Source: Hyphomicrobiales bacterium (GTDB lineage: Bacteria > Pseudomonadota > Alphaproteobacteria > Rhizobiales > Rhizobiaceae). From it: a DNA stretch of 64,000 nt. A model generated the notes under the pieces. That model ran no database searches, had not been told where the DNA came from, and worked only from the letters and a program-made list of their open reading frames with translations. Positions 57,397 to 64,000 of the stretch are shown piece by piece. Made by a program: the position numbers and the translations under genes. The stretch spans positions 1 to 64,000 of the forward strand of contig UCCS01000009.1 of assembly GCA_900470965.1 (NCBI GenBank), given 5' to 3'. Numbering within the stretch: the stretch's first letter is position 1; each line of letters starts with the position of its first letter.

Positions 57397-58243
57397 GCCA
57401 CCCGGTTAGAGGCCGATGTCCGTGGATACGCCGAAATCCTCCCGAGATTTCGTGAGAGATCGTAGGAAAAATCTCCAAAATGTGAAACGACGCAATTATC
57501 CATTCTGGATGCCGGGCGTCGTCCAATCACGCAGCCCGACCTCCGAACCGGACGAGATCGTCCGGGCCATGACTGGCTGGTGCAGCCTCGGCGATGGACG
57601 CCTCAAAGTCCGTCATGTCGAGACGCATGGCAACCCGCCTTCGACCGAACGAAGATCTGCTCGACTTGCCCGGTCCTACACGACCTATGAAGGCATGTAG
57701 AGGCGCTAGAGCTACGGCCACACGTTGCTGAAGCGCTCACTAAAAGTGACCGCGACCAAAACTGAAGCGTTTCCGCGATTGCTTGGCAGCTAATGCGTAG
57801 CGGCGATCAAGGTCCGATTCTCTCTCAGTCAGGATCAGACTAGCGCCCGCCACGAAGGGAGGGCGTAGTCCAACCGTAGTCACACCCCCGGCTTGGAGCA
57901 GATTTTCGGCGTCTCTCAATCGCGGTCGGTCCGATATTTTCGGTTTTCTAAATTGAGGAACCCGTTTGTGCCCGGTCGCGGCGATGACTGTGGACCTCTG
58001 GATTTTGAAACTGTAGCTGCGGACTTTTGCGTTCAGCCGCCGTGTCCAAGGTCCTTTCCGCTGCCTGGCAAAGATGCAGGGTGGGGCTGTTGAAGAACCA
58101 ATCGTCGGCGGAGCTACGCGGAAGTCACCGACAAGGCGATTCCAAAAACTTTCCTTTGCCTGGAGGGATGTCGGGCTGAGCTGGTAGCTTCTTGGCTGTA
58201 CACGAACAGCAAAATTGACAGAAAAGCACTTGCCAGTCGCTTC
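57397..58243. other. Long gene-poor stretch
   Basis: Apart from the palindrome at 57498 I see no gene here. The open frames on both strands lack good ribosome sites and have no recognisable motifs; they look like chance frames. The transition into transposase debris at 58244 suggests that part of this is remnant insertion-sequence or junk DNA. Confidence 0.4.
57498..57510. promoter_or_regulatory. Shared palindrome ATCCAnnnTGGAT, copy 3
   Basis: ATCCATTCTGGAT preceded by AATT lies 132 bp upstream of the start of the leftward unit at 57366. It matches copy 1 at 12 of 13 positions. Confidence 0.55.
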
Positions 58244-58450
58244 AAGTTGACTGCCGCGGCCGTCAAGCGAAGGACAGAGGTCGTCGGCATCTTTCCCAAC
58301 GACGATGCCATCGTCAGACTCGTCGGCGCTTTGTTGCTGGAGCAAAATGACGAGTGGGCTGTTCAGCGCTCGCGATACATGACACCGGAAAACATCGCTA
58401 CAATAAGCGATGATCCGCTTATCAACTTGCCCGCTCAATTTACCCGTTCC
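58244..58450 (+). mobile_element. IS256-family transposase C-terminal remnant
   Basis: The frame reads VKRRTEVVGIFPNDDAIVRL followed by VGALLLEQNDEWAVQRSRYM, which is the conserved C-terminal end of IS256-type transposases. The DDE catalytic part and the terminal repeats are missing or not recognisable. It is therefore a dead fragment. It marks past transposition at the edge of the catabolic island. Confidence 0.8.
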
Positions 58451-58666
58451 CGGCTCTGCCCGGGAAGCTCGATGATCGAACGAGCTACACAACTCCCAGG
58501 GACATCATCGCTGGTCGCTGGTGCTGGTCGCGAACACCCTGCTGACGGTCGTATATTCTCTGGTCGAATCGTTGGCTCGGTAAAGCTGGTTCGTTTCCCC
58601 ATGAGCCGAGGAAAAGCTGGCGCTTCTCTTCTCCGGCCACGTTGACATGACAGCAGCTGGTTCTTA

Positions 58667-58680
58667 TGTTACATGTAACA
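58667..58680. promoter_or_regulatory. Perfect 14-bp palindrome upstream of the MazEF-type pair
   Basis: TGTTACATGTAACA is a perfect palindrome, 20 bases before the antitoxin start. This is the expected position for autoregulation by the MazE-MazF complex. Confidence 0.65.
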
Positions 58681-58699
58681 ACGTCAAGGGAGTTTCCTT

Positions 58700-58924
58700 A
58701 TGGCCACCTCTGTCAACGAAAGAGTTCAAAAGCGTCGTGAAACATTGCGGGCTGCCGGCCTGCGGCCGGTGCAGATATGGGTCCCCGATACTCGCCGCCC
58801 CGGTTTTGCCGCCGAATGCCATCGTCAGTCCGTTCAGACAGCCCTTGCCGATGCTGGCGACCGTGATTTGCAAGATTTCCTCGATGCCGCTCTCGGCGAC
58901 CTGGACTCCGAAGGTGAAGCGTGA
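58700..58924 (+). CDS. mazE: MazE-like antitoxin (DUF3018 family)
   Basis: This 74-residue protein has an N-terminal basic helix (NERVQKRRETLRAAGLRPVQ), then IWVPDTRRPGFAAECHRQS, the DUF3018 antitoxin pattern, and an acidic C-terminal tail suited to bind the toxin. The stop overlaps the toxin start by four bases. A perfect palindrome lies just upstream. The symbol is a family name only. Confidence 0.83.
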   Translation: MATSVNERVQKRRETLRAAGLRPVQIWVPDTRRPGFAAECHRQSVQTALADAGDRDLQDFLDAALGDLDSEGEA

Positions 58925-59244
58925 GGCGTGGTGACATCGTCACCGTCGTAACCAGCGGCGATTTCGGCAAGCCTCGTCCGGCACTTGTCATCCAGGCCGA
59001 TCAGTTCGACGCGACAGGCACGGTCACTGTGCTGCTGATTTCCAGTACACTCATCGATGCGCCGCTCATTCGGCCAACAATTCAGCCAACCGCGCAAAGC
59101 GGATTGCGGAAAGCCTCGCAAGTGATGGTGGACAAAGCCATGTCCGTGAAACGCGAAAGAATTGGTACGATGATTGGTCGCCTGGAAGATGATGCTCTCC
59201 TAGCAGTCACCCGGTCCCTCGCCGTTTTTTTGGGTATCGCGTAA
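58921..59244 (+). CDS. mazF: MazF/PemK-type mRNA interferase toxin
   Basis: This 107-residue protein has the MazF pattern: MRRGDIVTVVTSGDFGKPRP at the start, PALVIQAD, a central SGLRKASQVMVDKAMSVKRE, and the GTMIGRLEDDALLAVTRSLA end. The basic residues of the active site are present. It would cleave mRNA at specific sequences. It starts inside the antitoxin stop. The module looks intact, although its surroundings are decayed. Confidence 0.88.
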   Translation: MRRGDIVTVVTSGDFGKPRPALVIQADQFDATGTVTVLLISSTLIDAPLIRPTIQPTAQSGLRKASQVMVDKAMSVKRERIGTMIGRLEDDALLAVTRSLAVFLGIA

Positions 59245-59364
59245 TTACGAATTTATGCCTACGTCAGATTCCTGTGCACTTCGACGTTTCAGTGACCACG
59301 AGGTTCAAGTATCGATAGTGGTTGATTTGAAGGACCGGCGGCCGGAAATGCCATCCCAGTCAGT

Positions 59365-59868
59365 CTATTTCTTCCCCTCGGTCGCGCCGGTAAACAATCC
59401 AAGAAAAGCCTTCACTGGTTGGCTGAGGTCGGCAAATTCGGCGTCACTTTTGATTTCTTCGAATGTCCCTTCCTTGCGCTGCATGATGGTCCATTTCACA
59501 TTCGTCGGTTTGTTCGGGCCGAAGGTGTAGATCGCTTAGAGGGCGATGAGTGTCACCGCGCCAATCTCCAGCATCGGCATCTGGCGATCCGCGTGCGCGA
59601 TCGCCTCGGAAATCAGTTGCTCGGTCTCCCGTTGCTACGCAGCGTGCGCAATCCACAGCAACGCAATTTCATTGAGGAGTTCTGGATGTTTGCGAAGCGT
59701 TTCGAGGGCCTCATCCACGTCTGCCTTGTCATCGACCACCGCTTTCAAATTCGACATCATCTCATCAGGCGATAGGTCGCCCGATGCTTCGAAGACGGTC
59801 GTATCCAGGACCTGAAGGATCGTCTCGGGCGTCGCACCCTTCTTGTTGAGATCATCTGCAATGCTCAT
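59365..59868 (-). pseudogene. Broken gene next to the CHAT remnant, unknown family
   Basis: The frame starts with MSIADDLNKKGATPETILQV and reads on as ASGDLSPDEMMSNLKAVVDD. It has two in-frame stops, a TAG at 59635 and a TAA further on. The same frame then continues with MLEIGAVTLIAL, a possible membrane segment, and ends with FADLSQPVKAFLGLFTGATE. Without the stops it would give about 167 residues. I do not recognise the family. It follows the CHAT-domain remnant and was probably its partner in a two-gene module. Confidence 0.6.
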
Positions 59869-60345
59869 TCCCAGGCTCCCTCGATGACAAAAGAATGGGC
59901 TTGCCATGCCGGCACTCCCGGTTGATCGCGGCGGCGACGGCAGCCCTGATCGCCTTGTTCAGCGGTTGCCCTGCCACGGAGCCCGCTATCGCTTCGTCGA
60001 GGGTGGGCAATGCCAGCTCTGCGTCAATTTTCCAGCGCGGCGCTACGACAGCGCTCGTGCCGACACGGCTCAGGAGCGTTGCGAAGCTCGTCCGTTCGTC
60101 GAGGCCGCCGACGGAGACGATACCCGACGAACAAGCCCTGAGAAAAACCGTTTTCGCCGCTGTCGTCTGGTTTTTGAGCGCCATACGGCCAAATCGATGC
60201 CCACGGTTGGCGGCGACGAGAGCCGACATGGTCTAGCCTGGCGGCGGGTTGCCGTCGTGGTCAATGATGAGCGCGACTTCACGACGTCTTTCCAGACTTG
60301 CCCATGGCAGAGCACCTTCAAAACGTCGGTCGTAGCGAGCATGTC
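59852..60345 (-). pseudogene. CHAT-domain (caspase-like protease) remnant
   Basis: The readable C-terminal part has AAKTVFLRACSSGIVSVGGL with the CHAT catalytic cysteine position, and then SFATLLSRVGTSAVVAPRWK, matching the C-terminal half of CHAT-family peptidases. A TAG at 60233-60235 interrupts the frame just before this part, after VALIIDHDGNPPPG. The upstream piece LATTDVLKVLCHGQ, with the usual CHAT histidine region, is in another frame. The gene is therefore broken by a stop and a frameshift. More degraded sequence may reach 60617. Confidence 0.65.
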
Positions 60346-60633
60346 GCTCAACGCCGCACGCGTTTATCGATAGCTTGTCACTTGAGCCGAAATCATTTCC
60401 ATCTTGTTCAGTGCGGCAAAGAATGCTTCATCAGAGGCGATGGGGCAATCTCCTCATTGGTCAGCGCAACGAGCATCGAGCTACCGCGCAGGTACGAGGC
60501 TGGACGCCGAAGCTGGAAGGCGCCAGGTTTTCCAACCCGAAATAACCATTCCAACAAACGGATCCTCCCGGCCGCGGCCGCCTTCCCCAGGGCCTCAACG
60601 AAACTGGCATCGATCATAAGACGCCCATTCCTA

Positions 60634-60652
60634 TGGTTAGCTCATCATACCA
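60634..60652. promoter_or_regulatory. Putative GntR operator, copy 3 (importer at 60.7 kb)
   Basis: TGGTTAGCTCATCATACCA shares CTCATCATACCAG with the copy at 29414 and almost matches the copy at 26704. It lies about 60 bp before the ribosome site of the binding-protein gene. The adjacent TTGACATGTCAA at 60654-60665 is a further perfect 12-bp palindrome. Confidence 0.6.
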
Positions 60653-60710
60653 GTTGACATGTCAATGAGCATCCGGCAAGAAAGGCTCCAGCTTACAAGA
60701 GGAGGACGTA

Positions 60711-61964
60711 ATGCTGACCCTTTCTGCAAAATTGAAGTCTTCATGCATGGCCGCCATCGCAATTGCGGCTGTTGCGGTCACCCCCGTCAAGGCCGAGGAC
60801 ATCACGCTCTGGACGCTGAACTTCGACAATAATGCCGCCAACGTGGCGTTGAAGAAGGTTGCGAGCGATTTCGAAGCAGCAAACCCGGGAACCCATATCG
60901 AGATCGTCCAGCGCGCCGTCGACGAGCACAAGACGGCGCTGCGCGTCGCTGCCGGTTCCAACCGCGGCCCGGACATCTATTTCAGCTGGGCAGGCCTTGG
61001 CCTTGGCGGCGAATATGTGAAGGCCGGCCTGTCGCTGCCGCTCGACAAGTACTACACCGAATACAAGTGGAACGACGAGCTGCTTCCCTCGGCAGCTGCC
61101 TTTGCCGATCTCTATCCGGGCGGCAAGCACGGCACCCCCTTCACCTTCAAGGGTGAGGCCGTCTATTACAACAAGAAGCTCTTCCAGCAGGCCGGCATCA
61201 CCGAAGAGCCGAAGACCTATGACGAGCTTCTGGCCGCAGCCGACAAGCTGAAGGCAGCCGGCATTCCGGGCTTCACCTTCGGCGGCACCGTCAACTGGCA
61301 CGTCATGCGCCTGATGGATGTGATCCTGGAAACCAAATGCGGCGCCGAAAAGCACGATCAGCTGAAGCTGATGAAGCTCGACTGGTCGAAGGAGCCCTGC
61401 GCGACCGACGCGTTCACCGAATTCGCCAAGTGGACGAAGGACTATACGCTGCAGCCTTTCATGGGCATCGACAACAAGCAGTCCTATAGTCTCTTCACCG
61501 CCGGCCGCGCGGCGATGATGCTGGAAGGCGACTGGCTGGTCGGCCAGCTGTCCGGCAGCGGCGTCAATCTCGACGATTACGGGATCTTCCCCTTCCCGAC
61601 CAATACCAACCGCCTCTATGGTTTTGCCGAGTACAATTACATCAGCACAAAAACCAAGAACCCGGACATGGCTGCGAAATTCATCGACTATTTCCTGTCG
61701 AAGAAAGTGCAGCAGGATCTCGTCGGCCAGATCAGCTCGATCTCGGTCAACAAGAATGTCCAGTACACCAACCAGAAGCCTCTGGAAGCCGAGTGGCTGG
61801 ATATCTTCAAGACCTACAGCAAGATCTACATGAATGGCGACCAGGCCTTTCCGCTTGACGTGACGACGGAATATTTCCGCGTCATCAACGATGTTGCCTC
61901 CGGCAGCATCGAGCCGGCCGCAGCAGCCAAGCAGATGCAGGCCTTCATCGCCGGTAGAACCTAA
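60711..61964 (+). CDS. Family 1 extracellular solute-binding protein, sugar importer
   Basis: This 417-residue binding protein has a signal peptide ending near VKA-ED, a mature start DITLWTLNFDNNAANVALKK, and TPFTFKGEAVYYNKKLFQQA as in CUT1 oligosaccharide-binding proteins. The latter segment is typical of these larger ligands. The start has GAGGAGG upstream. It is the first gene of a unit with two permeases and a DUF5060-type protein. Because it shares an operator with the apiose cluster, an apiose-containing glycoside is a candidate ligand; this is inference. Confidence 0.86.
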   Translation: MLTLSAKLKSSCMAAIAIAAVAVTPVKAEDITLWTLNFDNNAANVALKKVASDFEAANPGTHIEIVQRAVDEHKTALRVAAGSNRGPDIYFSWAGLGLGGEYVKAGLSLPLDKYYTEYKWNDELLPSAAAFADLYPGGKHGTPFTFKGEAVYYNKKLFQQAGITEEPKTYDELLAAADKLKAAGIPGFTFGGTVNWHVMRLMDVILETKCGAEKHDQLKLMKLDWSKEPCATDAFTEFAKWTKDYTLQPFMGIDNKQSYSLFTAGRAAMMLEGDWLVGQLSGSGVNLDDYGIFPFPTNTNRLYGFAEYNYISTKTKNPDMAAKFIDYFLSKKVQQDLVGQISSISVNKNVQYTNQKPLEAEWLDIFKTYSKIYMNGDQAFPLDVTTEYFRVINDVASGSIEPAAAAKQMQAFIAGRT

Positions 61965-61981
61965 CTCCTCCCGAGACGCCG

Positions 61982-62006
61982 GCTGGCCGACACAATGTCG
62001 GTCGGC
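61982..62006 (+). terminator. Stem-loop after the binding-protein gene
   Basis: GCTGGCCGACA pairs with TGTCGGTCGGC (11 bp with two G-U pairs) around a CAA loop, 18 bases after the stop. There is no T-run. It may stabilise the binding-protein message. Confidence 0.6.
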
Positions 62007-62057
62007 TAGCGCCGCATTCGCAAGACCGGCAGGGTCGTGCCCTGCCCGGAGGTGAGC

Positions 62058-62957
62058 ATGTCATTGCGCCAAACAACTCATGATCCACGCGTGCAGGCCT
62101 TCATCCTGCTCGTCCCGGCTCTGGCCATTTACGCGATCTTCGCGCTCTACCCGATGCTGAACGTGGTTATTATTAGCTTCCAGAAGTGGAACGGGCTCGA
62201 TCCGCAACGGCCTTTCGTCGGCCTCGCGAATTATACGGCGATCTTCACGCGCGATCCGGTCTTCTGGGTTGCTTTCCGGAATACCGTGATCTGGACGCTG
62301 ATGAGCCTGATCTTCCCGCCGCTAGTCGGGCTGCTCTTGGCGCTCAGCCTCAACCAGAAGATTTTCGGCCGCAACAGCCTGCGCGCCATCTTCTACCTGC
62401 CCGTCATCATTGCGCCGATCGCCGTCGCCACCATGTGGAAGTGGATGTACGATCCCTTCTTCGGCCTGTTCAGCCAGATGCTGACCTCCTGGGGCATGCA
62501 GACCTGGATCAAGGACTGGCTCGGCAACAAGGATATCGCGCTCTATTCCGTCTTCATCGCCTATCTCTGGCAGACCGTCGGCTTCTCGATGGTGCTGTTC
62601 CTCGCAGGTCTTCAGAACGTCTCGCAGACGCTGGTGGAAGCCGCCCGCATCGATGGCGCCGGCCGCTGGGCCGTCTTCAAGCATGTTACACTGCCGGCAT
62701 TGCGTCCCACCATTACCATCGTTCTGGTTCTCTCCATCATCTCGTCGCTGAAGGCTTTCGACATCGTCTATGGCCTGACTGGCGGTGGTCCCGCCCAGTC
62801 GACCCAGATGCTGGCGCTCTGGGCCTTCACCCAGGCCATGCAGATCTTCGATTTCGGCCGCGGTGCTGCGATCTCGGTGGTGCTGCTTTTAATCACCATG
62901 GCGATCGTCATCCCCTATCTGCGCTGGACGCAAAAGCATGAGGAGGTCGAATCGTGA
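62058..62957 (+). CDS. CUT1-type sugar ABC transporter permease, first subunit
   Basis: This 299-residue permease of the MalF/UgpA type has about six membrane segments and the coupling-loop motif LVEAARIDGAGRWAVFKHVT followed by LPALRP. The start at 62058 has GGAGG upstream; ATG 62037 in the same frame lacks one. Its stop overlaps the start of the second permease (GTGA). It forms the channel with that subunit. The ATPase is not in the window and may lie downstream or be shared. Confidence 0.89.
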   Translation: MSLRQTTHDPRVQAFILLVPALAIYAIFALYPMLNVVIISFQKWNGLDPQRPFVGLANYTAIFTRDPVFWVAFRNTVIWTLMSLIFPPLVGLLLALSLNQKIFGRNSLRAIFYLPVIIAPIAVATMWKWMYDPFFGLFSQMLTSWGMQTWIKDWLGNKDIALYSVFIAYLWQTVGFSMVLFLAGLQNVSQTLVEAARIDGAGRWAVFKHVTLPALRPTITIVLVLSIISSLKAFDIVYGLTGGGPAQSTQMLALWAFTQAMQIFDFGRGAAISVVLLLITMAIVIPYLRWTQKHEEVES

Positions 62958-63838
62958 CAGTTCTCGGAGCGCAAGCCGACGATCTCGACATCGACACCAA
63001 GCCCCTTCGCCTGAAGCGCGACCCCATCCTGATCGGCTTGTGGATCGCCCTCATCCTTGTCGCGCTGATTTGGGTCGCGCCTTTCGTCTTCATCGTCTTC
63101 ACCTCACTGAAGACGCCGGCCGCGGTCACCAGCACCGGCGCCTTCATGCCGCCGACCGAACTCGCCTTTCAAAACTACGCCGACGCCTGGAGCCGCGGCA
63201 ATTTTGCCAGCTCCTTCTTCAACAGCGTCATCATCACCGTCATCAAGGTGCCGCTCGGCCTCGCGCTGTCGGCAATGGCCGCCTACGCGCTTGCCAAGAT
63301 CAAGCTGAAGATCAGCAAGGCGCTCCTGCTGCTCGTCGTTTTCGGCACGATGATCCCTTTCCAGGTGATGCTCGCACCGCTCTTCACGCTGGTGAATTCC
63401 TTCGGGCTCATCGACACCTATCCGGGCGTCATCCTGCCCTATATCGCCTTCGGCGTTCCCTATCAGGTCTTCATCCTGCACGGCTTCTTCAAGGGCATTC
63501 CGAAGGAGCTGTCGGAGGCAGCCCTCATCGATGGCGCGACGCATTTCACCATTTTCCGGCGGATCTTCCTGCCCGTCTGCCTGCCGGTTCTCGCCGCATT
63601 GCTGATCCTCGACTTCGTCTCCACCTGGAACGAATTCGCCATGGCACTCGTCCTTTTGCAGGACCAGCACATGTGGACCCTGCCGCTCGGCCTCATGTCG
63701 TTCCAGGGTCAGTTTTCCAGCAATTACGGCCAGCTCAACGCCGCGATCGTCATGACCGTGCTACCGGCGACGATCGTCTATCTCATGTTCCAGCGCTACT
63801 TCGTGTCCGGACTGACCTCCGGAGCCGTCAAGGGCTGA
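62954..63838 (+). CDS. CUT1-type sugar ABC transporter permease, second subunit
   Basis: This 294-residue protein is of the MalG/UgpE type, with six membrane segments and the coupling-loop motif LSEAALIDGATHFTIFRRIF followed by LPVCLPVL. It starts with GTG at 62954, overlapping the first permease stop. It is followed after a 29-base gap with GAGGAGAG by the DUF5060-type gene, so that gene is in the same unit. Confidence 0.89.
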   Translation: MTVLGAQADDLDIDTKPLRLKRDPILIGLWIALILVALIWVAPFVFIVFTSLKTPAAVTSTGAFMPPTELAFQNYADAWSRGNFASSFFNSVIITVIKVPLGLALSAMAAYALAKIKLKISKALLLLVVFGTMIPFQVMLAPLFTLVNSFGLIDTYPGVILPYIAFGVPYQVFILHGFFKGIPKELSEAALIDGATHFTIFRRIFLPVCLPVLAALLILDFVSTWNEFAMALVLLQDQHMWTLPLGLMSFQGQFSSNYGQLNAAIVMTVLPATIVYLMFQRYFVSGLTSGAVKG

Positions 63839-63867
63839 CCGAAATCTTGTTTACGAGGAGAGACAGA

Positions 63868-64000
63868 ATGTCCGATGCAGGAGTCGAAAAATGGGGCGTG
63901 TTCGAAGCGGCCTTTGCCGGCCCGTCCGAAGGCAATCCCTATCTCGACGTGGCATTCGATGCCGTGTTCACGCACAAGAGCCGCGAGGTCCGCGTGCCGG
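63868..64000 (+). CDS. DUF5060-type protein, N-terminal part only (possible glycoside hydrolase)
   Basis: Forty-four codons are visible before the window ends. The segment WGVFEAAFAGPSEGNPYLDV followed by FTHKSREVRVP matches the N-terminal DUF5060 domain. In other proteins this domain is found ahead of an apiosidase-like (DUF4038) catalytic region. No signal peptide is present, so it would be cytoplasmic. It follows the CUT1 importer after a GAGGAGAG ribosome site. Whether the catalytic part is present cannot be seen here. Confidence 0.6.
   Translation, partial: MSDAGVEKWGVFEAAFAGPSEGNPYLDVAFDAVFTHKSREVRVP

Noticed and set aside
57740..58492. 250-codon frame on the minus strand
   Set aside because: It runs antisense through the IS256 remnant and has no recognisable family or ribosome site.

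Overview
The window comes from an alphaproteobacterium of the Rhizobium/Agrobacterium type. The evidence is the GC-rich coding with GTG and TTG starts, the dense run of ABC uptake systems each paired with catabolic enzymes and a local regulator, and a D-apiose cluster whose order and protein types match those known from rhizobia. The mix of catabolic operons with toxin-antitoxin modules and decayed genes suggests an accessory replicon (megaplasmid) or a genomic island. That is inference: no replication, partition or transfer genes are present. I saw no rRNA, tRNA or CRISPR array.

Layout. 0-3.1 kb: the end of a nucleobase/nucleoside ABC importer plus a cytosine-deaminase-type amidohydrolase. 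3.2-7.4 kb: an AraC regulator, a VOC protein and an NMT1/THI5-like ABC importer, followed by a fragment of a second amidohydrolase. 7.4-15.6 kb: a sugar-type ABC importer with an enolase-superfamily enzyme and an L-rhamnose-mutarotase-family protein, divergent from an alpha/beta hydrolase and a GntR regulator around a 22-bp palindrome. 15.7-16.4 kb: a FitAB/VapBC-type toxin-antitoxin pair. 17.3-21 kb: a MarR-controlled FUSC/DUF1656/HlyD efflux system. 21-25.9 kb: a LysR/AhpD-like pair, a PNPOx-like protein, two exported hypotheticals and an SDR.

25.9-37.6 kb: a complete D-apiose oxidation pathway (apsD, apnL, apnO, oiaK and oiaX, the last a RuBisCO-like protein) with its ribose-type ABC importer and a divergent FadR-type GntR regulator. 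A 19-bp element containing CTCATYATACCAG lies before oiaX, before apnO and again at 60.6 kb. The third copy precedes a separate ABC importer followed by a DUF5060-type protein that runs off the window. This suggests one regulon joining apioside uptake and hydrolysis to apiose breakdown.

37.7-39.2 kb is gene debris: MNT/HEPN, parD, parE and an ETF-QO fragment. 39.3-57.4 kb is a second large catabolic island. It holds an ABC importer with a natural ATPase-permease fusion and an eight-gene operon ending in hydroxyquinol 1,2-dioxygenase and maleylacetate reductase, with several dehydrogenases upstream. It also holds a 3-hydroxyisobutyrate-dehydrogenase-like gene, a ketopantoate-reductase-like gene, and an unusual regulator that joins a winged helix to a cytoplasmic solute-binding-protein domain. 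A palindrome ATCCAnnnTGGAT, or a close variant, sits upstream of each transcription unit. This island is the best candidate for an undescribed catabolic and sensing system.

57.4-60.6 kb is a second debris zone: an IS256 remnant, an apparently intact MazEF-type pair, and a broken CHAT-domain gene with a partner. 60.7-64 kb is the apioside-type importer candidate.
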